Shown here in pieces: positions 27,805 to 37,177 of a stretch of DNA of 64,000 bases (position 1 is the first letter of the stretch; each line of letters begins with the position of its first letter). The DNA comes from JBKQVT01 sp963804825 (lineage in GTDB: Bacteria > Planctomycetota > Planctomycetia > Pirellulales > Thermoguttaceae). The notes under the pieces are model-generated. The model did no database searches. It saw only the letters and a program-made list of their open reading frames with translations, and was not told the origin of the DNA. The stretch covers positions 248,001 to 312,000 of the forward strand of contig CAWDRV010000003.1 in the NCBI GenBank assembly GCA_963804825.1, in the 5' to 3' direction. Made by a program: the position numbers and the translations under genes.

Positions 27805-27925
27805 GCCTCCGGATTGGAGGTGGAAGGCATCACTGCGAAACCGCAAGCGTGCCGCCGCCCGCCGTCCCCGCGGCGCAGTCGCGGGGCTTTTCTAATCCCC
27901 AATCCCCAATCCCCAATCCCTTCTT
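27768..27925. repeat. Repeat cluster at the end of glmU-like gene and before asnB
   Basis: In order: AAGGCGGAAGGCG microsatellite; palindrome GAGCCGGAGGCGTGAGCCTC CGG (27790-27812); TGCGAAACCGCAAGCG (27834-27849); heptamer run AATCCCC x4 (27893-27920). The first two are translated as the tail of the upstream protein. Confidence 0.8.
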
Positions 27926-29856
<1,931 letters not shown>

Positions 29857-29909
29857 GGAGCCTCTCCGTCAATTCTTTCGGTTCCCGTCCCCCTGTCTTG
29901 TGCGATAAC

Positions 29910-29944
29910 ATGTGACTCATAGTCCGTAGACTAATTGTCCACGT
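29910..29944 (+). promoter_or_regulatory. C-box operator of the controller protein
   Basis: ATGTGACTCATAGTCCGTAG ACTAATTGTCCACGT. Two 11-bp sites, GACTCATAGTC (29914-29924) and GACTAATTGTC (29929-29939), separated by CGTA. This closely resembles the operator known for C proteins of the AhdI/PvuII type (GACTnATAGTCCGTG layout from memory of that family). It lies just upstream of the C gene, where C dimers first activate and then repress C and R transcription. Confidence 0.82.
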
Positions 29945-29963
29945 TTCCCTTATTTTGGCGGCC

Positions 29964-30186
29964 ATGACCCCGCGAAGCGATCTACTTCATCGGTTTGGGG
30001 CGCGTGCTGCGCGATCTCCGCAAGGCGAAGGGCCTTTCCCAAGAGCAATTCGCCGACCGTTGCGGCCTGGATCGAACCTACATGAGCGGCATCGAGTGCG
30101 GGAAACGCAACGTGTCGTTACGCAACGTTGAGGTCATTGCCCACGCGCTGGAGACGTCCATTTCCGATCTGATGGGCGGACTCTAG
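29964..30186 (+). CDS. Restriction-modification controller (C) protein, XRE family
   Basis: About 74 residues. HTH_3 domain: GRVLRDLRKAKGLSQEQFAD, RCGLDRTYMSGIECGKRNVS, LRNVEVIAHALETSISDLMG. The ATG at 29964 (MTPRSDLLHRF) is one base out of frame because of a GGGG run near 29997; one G fewer joins it to the domain. Without that correction the start would be TTG 29995. It binds the C-box just upstream and times expression of the restriction enzyme after the methyltransferase when the island enters a new host. 27 bp before the endonuclease gene, same strand. Confidence 0.85.
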
Positions 30187-30213
30187 AGTGCGTGTGCGCC
30201 ACAAGGGGACGAA

Positions 30214-31197
30214 ATGGACGCAAGGACCGTTCGTGCGATCGCGTCATCCGGGCTAACGATTTATGATTTCCTTCAAGACCGTAGCGACCTGTACCTTGAG
30301 GATGAGGCGCTGCAAGCGTTGCTGGACAGATCGCTTCGCGGCGTAGATCTGAACTATCCAATTCGCACCCGGTCCAAGGTGCTGAAAGCGAAGATATGCG
30401 AGGCGCTCGGGTATCCAGTCCCGAAGACGTTTCAAAGAACGCGACCGCGATTTCCCGGCCAGAATTTTGACGTTTACGCACAGAAGGCCCACAATCTCCA
30501 GGTCTGGAACCAAGAAATTGCGGCGTCTCGTCGCTATGTCGTCGTGCAGGTTGACACGGACGGCGTGGCCGAACGGGTCAAAGTTGTCAGAGGAGAGGTT
30601 CTCGCCAGGTATGATGTCACAGGCACATTGACGAGCAAGTACCAAGCGAAAAGCCGGACGGCTGTACGCCGATCCGCCCTGGTTTCGCCCACAGACACCC
30701 TGAACGTTAGAAAGCGCGTGATCAAGTCGCGGTCGCCCGCTTTGCGAGGCTTCCTTCCGATCCGGCAACTCTTTGACAGATTGATCCGGTTGGTCGGTTC
30801 GAAAATCCCGAATCCGGGGCGAGATCAAGAACGAAACCGCGGCTGGGCACTTCATCAGGCAGTGTGCAGACAACTTGCCAAGATTGTTCCGGCGGACTGC
30901 GGGCAGTTTCCGGACGTACCCGATCAACTGCTCGAACTGAAGCTCCAGACGGCCGCTACCATTGACCTTGGGCTCGTGTCCCCCGACAGCACAGCCCCCA
31001 TCGCCGGTCTGCCTGAGTTCCAGCACAGCGACGTTCGCTATGCGGTGTTCTACGGCGTGTTGACGGGTTCAGAGGTACGGCTTGATCACTTGGTTCTGAC
31101 CCCAGGCGCCGATTTCTTCAAGTTCTTCCAGCGGTTCGAGGGGAGGGTTGTCAACAAGAAGCTGCAACTTCACTTACCTGCCAGCTTCTTCGACTAG
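30214..31197 (+). CDS. Type II restriction endonuclease (PD-(D/E)XK candidate)
   Basis: 327 residues, ATG at 30214 with AAGGGGACGAA upstream. The C-terminal half has GWALHQAVCRQLAKIVPADC followed by GQFPDVPDQLLELKLQTAAT, which fits a PD-(D/E)XK active site (PD ... ELK). The N-terminal half (SGLTIYDFLQDRSDLYLEDE; NYPIRTRSKVLKAKICEALG) is probably the DNA-recognition part. I do not recognise the subfamily or recognition site. Identification rests on the motif plus its position between a C protein and a DNA methyltransferase. Tail-to-tail overlap of 24 bp with the methyltransferase gene. Confidence 0.82.
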   Translation: MDARTVRAIASSGLTIYDFLQDRSDLYLEDEALQALLDRSLRGVDLNYPIRTRSKVLKAKICEALGYPVPKTFQRTRPRFPGQNFDVYAQKAHNLQVWNQEIAASRRYVVVQVDTDGVAERVKVVRGEVLARYDVTGTLTSKYQAKSRTAVRRSALVSPTDTLNVRKRVIKSRSPALRGFLPIRQLFDRLIRLVGSKIPNPGRDQERNRGWALHQAVCRQLAKIVPADCGQFPDVPDQLLELKLQTAATIDLGLVSPDSTAPIAGLPEFQHSDVRYAVFYGVLTGSEVRLDHLVLTPGADFFKFFQRFEGRVVNKKLQLHLPASFFD

Positions 31198-32901
31198 CCC
31201 GAAACTTTGCCACACAAGCCTGTCGATCGCCTTCTCTGCCTGCTGGTCAACTGTTCTCTCTTTTACCATCTGTGAGGTTAGCTCGACGATCTCCTGCGCA
31301 GATTTCGATTTCAGGTCGGGCAAGGGGAATTGCCTTACATATTGAACCATAAATCGTCGTCGGCCGGAATATAGCTTATTGTGAAACATCACGTCATAAT
31401 ACTTCGTGATCAACGTGGAATTGGCAACCGCCAGCATGAGCATCAGCCAGTCTGCCCCGCGGCCCGGCCGGGCCGTGATCCAATAACAATCGCCATTGAC
31501 CACGGCGCCGCTCGAATCGAAGAAGAACCGCGGATATTCAGCGATATCGGGGAAGACAATGCGCGGTGTGGACCAATGGCCGGGATTCTGCGGCACCCAG
31601 ATTTCATACCATTTTCTGCCGCCCTCGACGAGGTATTTTCTGCCTTTCAGACGCTCTTTGTGAAGACTCAGGTAGGCCGCGGCTCGCGGGTACTTCTTCA
31701 AGTCCACCGGCACGCACTTTCCGGACCTGACCATATGTGGATAGAGGACGCACTTTTTGCGCCGCCCGGCAGCCGCAATCCAGCGGCTGGCCTCGAAGTG
31801 AGTGACCACCGGGTGCAAAAGTTCCTTCTCGGGTTGCATTTCGGCAGGCAAGGTGTCCCAGTCATCGCGGAGGAACACCGAATCGGCGGTGGTCTTGATT
31901 CCCACGCGGATGTGCCCCACATCGGTGAACGAGTGGGCCGTATTGGCTCGAATTGTGGCAAGCCAGTCCCGGTACGCGGGCGTCGAGAGAGACCAAACCT
32001 CGTCGCTATCGTCAACGGCAAGGACTCCGCGCTCAATGGTGAAAATGCCGCCGTTGACCCCGACTAATCCCGGCAGGCTCTCATCGCGCAGCGCATGGAG
32101 GACAGAGGCGTATTGATGTTCAGTCAGGGGTTCTTGAGACGCTCGCCGGCATTCATAAATCCGATGGAAGGCGCAGTTGCGGAGGGACCGAGCTTTTCGT
32201 TTTCTCGCCACGATGATAACCGGCAAGACGGCGGCCGAAAAGAGCTTGGTGTCGCCCAAATCGTAGATCGCGTCCAGATCAAATTCAGTTCGCAACAGTC
32301 GCCGGAGGGAAACGCCCGATCGAATGAAAAGGAACCGATTCGAGGTAAGCAGCCCGAGAACTCCTTCCGGTCTTAGCACGTCGGCCATCGCCTTGGTGAA
32401 CGCTTGGTAGAGATCCACCCGTCCCGACAGCCGAAAACGTCTGGCGAGTTTCTGAGCGGCTCCCGCACCCAAAACCTGGGTGCGCACATAGGGTGGATTC
32501 GCAATAACAACGTCGTATTTCTTCAGCGGCCCGGCGGGCTTGGACTCGAAAAAATCCAATTGATCTCGCCCCAAAGTTGCCCCAAGCCCCTCGATTTCCA
32601 GGAAATCCTGTTGCCGAAGCACAACCTCATGGACCCCGCTATCGGAAAGTCTTGTAGAAGCCTTCATCAGAGCGGCGGAATCGGTCTCGTAGCCAACCAG
32701 GATCAAGCGCTTGCGTAACTGTGTAGGCACGCAGTGTGCAACCGCCAAGAGGAGCGCACCATCACCACAGGCAGGATCCAGAACTTCTAATCGCGTGGGG
32801 GCTTGGCAAACGCACTTCATCGTTGCTTCCGCCAAAAAACCCGCAAGTTCCGGAGATGTGTAATGAACTCCATTCGCCTTGACGTGGCTGAACTTTCTCA
32901 T
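31174..32901 (-). CDS. Type II N6-adenine DNA methyltransferase
   Basis: 575 residues. AdoMet motif I as DPACGDGALLLAVAHC, catalytic motif IV as VIANPPYVRTQ, plus ANGVHYTSPELAGFLAEAT (motif X region) and GRVDLYQAFTKAMADVLRPE, TSNRFLFIRSG: an Eco57I/TaqI-like gamma-class adenine methyltransferase. The ~270-residue C-terminal part is the target recognition domain. It protects host DNA from the endonuclease at 30214-31197. The promoter abuts the ATG, so the mRNA is probably leaderless, as in several C-controlled systems. Confidence 0.93.
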   Translation of the reverse strand: MRKFSHVKANGVHYTSPELAGFLAEATMKCVCQAPTRLEVLDPACGDGALLLAVAHCVPTQLRKRLILVGYETDSAALMKASTRLSDSGVHEVVLRQQDFLEIEGLGATLGRDQLDFFESKPAGPLKKYDVVIANPPYVRTQVLGAGAAQKLARRFRLSGRVDLYQAFTKAMADVLRPEGVLGLLTSNRFLFIRSGVSLRRLLRTEFDLDAIYDLGDTKLFSAAVLPVIIVARKRKARSLRNCAFHRIYECRRASQEPLTEHQYASVLHALRDESLPGLVGVNGGIFTIERGVLAVDDSDEVWSLSTPAYRDWLATIRANTAHSFTDVGHIRVGIKTTADSVFLRDDWDTLPAEMQPEKELLHPVVTHFEASRWIAAAGRRKKCVLYPHMVRSGKCVPVDLKKYPRAAAYLSLHKERLKGRKYLVEGGRKWYEIWVPQNPGHWSTPRIVFPDIAEYPRFFFDSSGAVVNGDCYWITARPGRGADWLMLMLAVANSTLITKYYDVMFHNKLYSGRRRFMVQYVRQFPLPDLKSKSAQEIVELTSQMVKERTVDQQAEKAIDRLVWQSFGLVEEAGR

Positions 32902-32937
32902 GTCTGTAGACTATCGACAACAAACGGCGATTGTCAA
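32902..32937 (-). promoter_or_regulatory. Methyltransferase promoter with operator-like half-site
   Basis: On the minus strand: TTGACA (32937-32932), 16-bp spacer, GATAGT (32915-32910), then 8 nt to the ATG at 32901, so the start site would be near the start codon. GTCGATAGTC (32918-32909) overlaps the -10 and resembles the C-box half-site GACTCATAGTC, suggesting repression of the methyltransferase by the C protein or by the enzyme itself. Confidence 0.6.
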
Positions 32938-32970
32938 GCCTGGGGTCTCCGCCAAGTCGGCGCAGGCGCC

Positions 32971-33030
32971 TTCGTGCTGGAGCTTTGGCACCGGCAGTGG
33001 ATGGGGGAACACCACGAATCGGTCCCTTGA
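32971..33030 (+). pseudogene. Displaced 3' end of asnB with the right 30-bp direct repeat
   Basis: 32971-33000 repeats 29818-29847 at 29 of 30 bases. Reading on in frame gives FVLELWHRQWMGEHHESVP then a stop at 33030, which looks like the original C-terminus of the asparagine synthase. The current asnB ends WHRQWAG instead. Confidence 0.8.
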
Positions 33031-33090
33031 AACTGTGATAAACTGTTATAAATCGGTAATTTGGGCGATATACACAATTGCACGCACACC

Positions 33091-33119
33091 CTTTGTTTGC
33101 ACGCTTAATCCGGTATAAT
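33091..33119 (+). promoter_or_regulatory. Possible glgC promoter
   Basis: A perfect TATAAT at 33114-33119 lies 8 bp before the ATG at 33128. The best -35 candidate at standard spacing (CTTTGT, 33091-33096, 17-bp spacer) is weak. If used, the transcript would start at or next to the start codon. Confidence 0.35.
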
Positions 33120-33127
33120 CGATCCTA

Positions 33128-34414
33128 ATGAACCAGTCGGAGCAAATGGCCGTGTCCGCTCATGTCGACATGAAAGATGTCCTGTCGGTGATTCTGGCGG
33201 GAGGAAAAGGGGCACGACTGGAGCCGCTCACCCGGGACCGCGCCAAGCCGGCCGTCCCCTTCGGGGGCATCTACCGCATCATCGATTTCACGCTGTCGAA
33301 CTCCTTGAACAGCGGGATTCGCAAGAACCTCATCTTCACGCAGTACAAGGCGATGAGCCTGGATCGCCATATCAACCTCGGGTGGCAGAGTTATCTCTGC
33401 CGCGAGTTGGGCGAATTCATCGACATCGTTCCGCCGCAGCAGCGGATCGACGAGCATTGGTACCAGGGCACCGCCGACGCCGTCTATCAGAACATCTACA
33501 CGATCGAGAAGGAGCGCCCGGCGTACGTCGTGATCCTGGCCGGCGATCACATCTACAAGATGGACTACATGAAGCTGGTCGAACGGCACATCGAGACGCA
33601 GGCCGACGTGACGATCGGCGCGTTGCGGGTGGATCTTCGATCGGCCCAGCAACTCGGCGTCATGCAGATCGACGCCGACAGCCGCGTCGTCGGTTTCGAG
33701 GAGAAGCCGGAGCAACCTAAGCCGATGCCGAGCGATGCCGCCCATGCGCTGGGCTCGATGGGAATTTACGTTTTCACCGCCCGCTTCCTCTTCGAGCAAT
33801 TGTGCCTCGACGCCACGCGGCACGGCAGCAAGCACGACTTCGGCCGCGACGTGATCCCCTCGGTCATCCACACCCATCGCATCTTCGCGTATCCGTTCCT
33901 CGACGAGAACCGCAAGAAGGACGCCTATTGGCGCGACGTGGGCACGCTGGACGCCTACTACGACGCCAACATGGACCTGGTGACGGTCGATCCGCAACTG
34001 AACCTGTACGACAATCGCTGGCCGATACGCACCTACCAGCCCAATCTGCCGCCGCCGAAGTTCGTCTTCGCGGAACGGGGCCCCACGGCCCGGCGCGGAC
34101 AGGCACTGGATAGCATCGTCTGCGCCGGCTCGATCGTGTCCGGCGGCCAGGTCGAGCGCTCCATCGTCGGCACGAACACGCGGATCAACAGTTACGTCCA
34201 GGTCGAGGATTCCATTCTTTTCGACGGCGTCAACGTGGGCCGGCACGCCAAGATTCGCCGGGCGATCATCGACAAGGAAGTGGACATCCCCGCAGGCATC
34301 GAGATCGGCTACAACCACGAGTTGGACCGCTCCCGCGGTTTCACCATCACCGACCGCGGCATCACGGTGATCGCCAAGACGCACGCCATGGACCACTTCG
34401 TGGGCAAGGGCTAG
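33128..34414 (+). CDS. glgC: Glucose-1-phosphate adenylyltransferase (ADP-glucose pyrophosphorylase)
   Basis: 428 residues. Makes ADP-glucose for glycogen synthesis. Signature SVILAGGKGARLEPLTRDRA KPAVPFGG, then IDFTLSNSLNSGIRKNLIFT, HWYQGTADAVYQNIYTIEKE, LAGDHIYKMDY, GFEEKPEQPK, GSMGIYVF, YWRDVGTLDAYYDANMDL, and a C-terminal left-handed beta-helix (SIVCAGSIVSGGQVERSIVG). Start at ATG 33128; ATG 33170 (MKDVLSV) is the alternative and matches the usual family start. Stop overlaps the convergent rsmE stop by 4 nt. Confidence 0.96.
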   Translation: MNQSEQMAVSAHVDMKDVLSVILAGGKGARLEPLTRDRAKPAVPFGGIYRIIDFTLSNSLNSGIRKNLIFTQYKAMSLDRHINLGWQSYLCRELGEFIDIVPPQQRIDEHWYQGTADAVYQNIYTIEKERPAYVVILAGDHIYKMDYMKLVERHIETQADVTIGALRVDLRSAQQLGVMQIDADSRVVGFEEKPEQPKPMPSDAAHALGSMGIYVFTARFLFEQLCLDATRHGSKHDFGRDVIPSVIHTHRIFAYPFLDENRKKDAYWRDVGTLDAYYDANMDLVTVDPQLNLYDNRWPIRTYQPNLPPPKFVFAERGPTARRGQALDSIVCAGSIVSGGQVERSIVGTNTRINSYVQVEDSILFDGVNVGRHAKIRRAIIDKEVDIPAGIEIGYNHELDRSRGFTITDRGITVIAKTHAMDHFVGKG

Positions 34415-35154
34415 CGGCAACCGGTTGAGAACCACGTTCCAGCAACCTGGGCCGCCAGCGCCAACGCGGCCGTCTCGACCCGCAGGATGCGCGGACCCAG
34501 ATCGACCTGCTGCCAGCCGGCGGCCGCGGCCAAGGCGACCTCCTCGTCGGTAAAACCGCCCTCCGGACCGACGCCCAATAGCACAACATGCTCACCGGTT
34601 GGGATTGGGAAAACGGCTGAGACAGCCGTGGCACTTGCACTCGGTGCATTGGGATGCGCGAAGAGCCGTAAAGAGTCGCTGCCGGCCGTGCCGACAAACT
34701 CCGTCCAATCCCGCGGCGATGCAATCTCCATCAGCCGGTTGCGGCCGCATTGTTTCGACGCCTCGATGACCGTCCGCTGCAGCCGCTCCAGGGCTTGCCG
34801 CGTCGGCCGGGCCACGGACCGCGCGGTCCTAAGCGGCACAAGGCGGCCCACGCCCAACTCGACCGCCTTCTCGACCAGCCATTTCTGCCGGTCGCCCTTG
34901 GGCAAGGCCACGCCCAGCACCAGCGAAATCGGCAGCTCGCGATCGACCTCGTCGCGGGAAAGGATGCCCAGCTCGACTTCCGTCCGCCCGATGCGCTCGA
35001 TCCGGGCGGTGAACTGGCTGCCGCTGCCGTCGAACAGCGTGACCCGGGCCGCTTCCTTCAGCCGCATCACGTGGATCACGTGATGGGCTTCCGGCCCGCG
35101 GAGCGTCGCGCGGTCGGTCGTGATGGGGGTTTCGACGAAATAGCGCTCGGACAT
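34411..35154 (-). CDS. rsmE: 16S rRNA (uracil1498-N3)-methyltransferase
   Basis: 247 residues, SPOUT fold. MSERYFVETPI, LRGPEAHHVIHVMRLKEA, LVLGVALPKGDRQKWLVEKA VELG, ASKQCGRNRLMEI, then the knot: VVLLGVGPEGGFTDEEV and LGPRILRVETAALALAAQ. Between residues about 170 and 185 it carries SASATAVSAVFPIPTG, encoded partly by a dispersed palindromic repeat (34613-34634); homologues normally have a short loop there. Start ATG 35154. Confidence 0.93.
   Translation of the reverse strand: MSERYFVETPITTDRATLRGPEAHHVIHVMRLKEAARVTLFDGSGSQFTARIERIGRTEVELGILSRDEVDRELPISLVLGVALPKGDRQKWLVEKAVELGVGRLVPLRTARSVARPTRQALERLQRTVIEASKQCGRNRLMEIASPRDWTEFVGTAGSDSLRLFAHPNAPSASATAVSAVFPIPTGEHVVLLGVGPEGGFTDEEVALAAAAGWQQVDLGPRILRVETAALALAAQVAGTWFSTGCR
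34613..34634. repeat. CGGCTGAGACAGCCGTGGCAC repeat arm inside rsmE
   Basis: ACGGCTGAGACAGCCGTGGC AC, identical at all but one position to the right arm of the intergenic inverted repeat 21871-21946. It is translated in frame in rsmE. Confidence 0.8.
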
Positions 35155-35242
35155 GGGGTGTCTGGGGTCTGGATTCAGTCAAGTTTCCTTGCGTATTGTA
35201 CCGAAAATAACGAAGACACGGGAAGTATCGTCTGGGAGGGTC

Positions 35243-36052
35243 ATGCCGATGTACGCGTCGCACTGGGGTTTGCGGGAATCGCCGTTTCGCAACTGCCTCG
35301 ACCCGCACTGCTTCTATCAAAGTCCGACCCACGAGGAGGCCCTGGCACGGCTGCATTTCCTGGTGGAGCAGCATCGCCGGTTGGGGCTTCTTTTGGGGCC
35401 TGACGGCAGCGGCAAGTCGTTCCTGCTGGAGGTCTTCGCCGCCCAGTTGCGTCGCGGCGGGCGACCGGCGGCCAAGGTCAACCTGCTGGCCATCGAGCCG
35501 GCGGAGATGCTCTGGCTGGTGGCGCTGGAGTTGGGATTGAATCCCGATCCGACCCATTCGACGGCCACCCTGTGGCGGATGCTCACCGATCGGCTGCTGG
35601 AGAACCGCTATCAGCAGATCGAAACGGCCATCCTCCTGGACGACGCCGACCTGGCCAGCCGCGAGGTCCTGGCGCAGGTGGCGCGGTTGGCGCAATACGA
35701 CCGCACGGCGCAGGCGCGATTGACGCTGGTGCTGGCCGGCCGGCAAGAGCAGATCGGACGGATCGGCGACCGCCTGCTCGGACTGACCGAACTGCGGATC
35801 GACATCGAACCTTGGGAACGGGCCGAGACGGAGAACTACCTGAAGACCTCGTTGGCGCACGCGGGCTGCCAGGCGGCGGTGTTTGCCGAGCCGGCCTTGA
35901 CGCGGCTCCAAGAGCTTTCGCACGGCATTCCGCGGCGGATCAATCAATTGGCCGACCTCGCGCTGTTGGCCGGCGCCGGCCAGGACCTGCCGCAGATCGG
36001 CCCCGAGGTCGTCGAGTCGGCCTATCGCGAGTTGGGCGTGGCGCAAGTGTGA
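35243..36052 (+). CDS. ExeA/GspA-type AAA ATPase
   Basis: 269 residues, ATG at 35243 with GGGAGGGTC immediately upstream. Typical start YASHWGLRESPFRNCLDPHC FY, Walker A GPDGSGKSFLL, Walker B TAILLDDAD, sensor LTLVLAGRQE, arginine finger region LTELRIDIEPW and a C-terminal winged helix (HGIPRRINQLADLALLAGAG). In type II secretion ExeA helps the secretin cross peptidoglycan, but here there is no peptidoglycan-binding domain and no gsp gene nearby, so its partner is unknown. Confidence 0.85.
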   Translation: MPMYASHWGLRESPFRNCLDPHCFYQSPTHEEALARLHFLVEQHRRLGLLLGPDGSGKSFLLEVFAAQLRRGGRPAAKVNLLAIEPAEMLWLVALELGLNPDPTHSTATLWRMLTDRLLENRYQQIETAILLDDADLASREVLAQVARLAQYDRTAQARLTLVLAGRQEQIGRIGDRLLGLTELRIDIEPWERAETENYLKTSLAHAGCQAAVFAEPALTRLQELSHGIPRRINQLADLALLAGAGQDLPQIGPEVVESAYRELGVAQV

Positions 36053-36069
36053 AGGGCCGGGGACCAGCG

Positions 36070-36113
36070 TCTAAGGACTAAGGTCTAAGTAAGAACTTAG
36101 TGCTTAGAACTTA
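36070..36113. repeat. CTAAGG/CTTAGA degenerate short repeats, interrupted by an IS
   Basis: Tract of CTAAGGACTAAGGTCTAAG and TTAGTGCTTAGAACTTAG, continuing after the IS at 37077-37091 (TTAGACCTTAGATC). The same family of repeats is at 52389-52440 and 53200-53298. Confidence 0.75.
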
Positions 36114-37076
36114 GAGGCTATCCGCAAAGTGATATTGCTGTAAAGCGTTGTCGGGAGTAAAGATGCGCACTTTCCCCTTGCAAAGGAGTGCGCACATGAC
36201 CACGACGACGCGGAAACCGTATTCGACCGATCTTACCGATCAACAATGGGCCATCCTCCAACCGCTGATTCCCCTTGCCAAGCACGGCGGCCGTCCGCGC
36301 GAGGTGGAGATGCGCGAGGTGCTCAACACCTTGTTCTATCTCAACCGCACGGGATGCCAGTGGGACCTGCTGCCCCACGATCTGCTGCCGAAGAGTACGG
36401 TCTACCAGTATTTCCGGCAGTGGCGCGACGATGGCACGTGGCAACGAATGATGGATGCGCTGCGGCGCAGGTCCGCGTGGCGGACCAGCGGGAACCGACG
36501 CCCAGTGCCGGTGCGATCGACAGCCAAACCGTAAAAACGACGGAGCGGGGTGGCGAGCACGGATACGATGGCGGGAAGAAGATCAACGGGCGAAAACGCC
36601 ATGTTTTCGTGGATACTTTGGGGCTCTTGCTGGCGGTGGTCGTGACCAGTGCAGCATGGGACGATGGGGCCGCTGCACCCCAAGTGTTCAGCCAACTCGA
36701 CAACGCCAGATGTCCCAGACTGACCAAAATCTGGGCGGACAACAAGTATCGCAATCACGAACTGGATCGGTGGCTGGAGAAGCACCGCGACCACTGGGAC
36801 CTGGAGATCAAGTCTCGGCCGGAAGGAGCAGTCGGTTTCGCGCCTGTGCCCAAACGATGGGTCGTCGAGCGCACCTTCGCCTGGTTGGGAAGGTACCGCC
36901 GCCAGAGTCGGGACTACGAACGTCTGACCGAGTCCAGCGCCTCGATGTTGCGAATCAGTTCGATTCACCTGATGCTCCGACGGCTTGCGCCGCCCGCACG
37001 GGTCGTGTCATTCCGGTACCGCCAGGCCGCGTGAGCCAAACCGTGTATTTCCCGAGAAATCTTTACGGATAGCCTC
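36114..37076 (+). mobile_element. IS5-family insertion sequence
   Basis: 963 bp. Terminal inverted repeats GAGGCTATCCGCAAAG at 36114 and GAGGCTATCCGTAAAG read from 37076 (15 of 16 match). Flanked by a TTA target duplication (36111-36113 and 37077-37079). It carries one transposase gene in two frames. Confidence 0.92.
36196..37034 (+). CDS. IS5-family transposase in two frames
   Basis: ATG at 36196 with AAAGGAGTGCGCAC upstream. First frame (to 36534) has the N-terminal domain: KPYSTDLTDQQWAILQPLIP, GGRPREVEMREVLNTLFYLN, TGCQWDLLPHDLLPKSTVYQ YFRQW. Second frame (about 36455-37034) has the DDE core: AIDSQTVKTTERGGEHGYDG (first Asp), KIWADNKYRNHELDRWL (second Asp), and VVERTFAWLGRYRRQSRDYE RL (Glu). 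The switch is near 36455-36465. Some IS5 members use programmed frameshifting, but no slippery A-run is present, so a mutation or sequence error is as likely. Confidence 0.9.
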
Positions 37077-37177
37077 TTAGACCTTAGATCACATTTCATC
37101 CTTGATCCCTACGCCCCCCGCCTTTACCATGGATGGTTTGACCACTGACCGGCGCCGGTTCCCCTGAAGCATTTACC

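Noticed and set aside
35243..36052. TniB-type transposition ATPase
   Set aside because: N-terminus YASHWGLRESPF and C-terminal winged helix match ExeA/GspA, and no TniA-like transposase is adjacent.
36196..36534. Programmed frameshifting in the IS5-family transposase
   Set aside because: No slippery heptamer at the switch point; with so many indels elsewhere it cannot be separated from sequence error.
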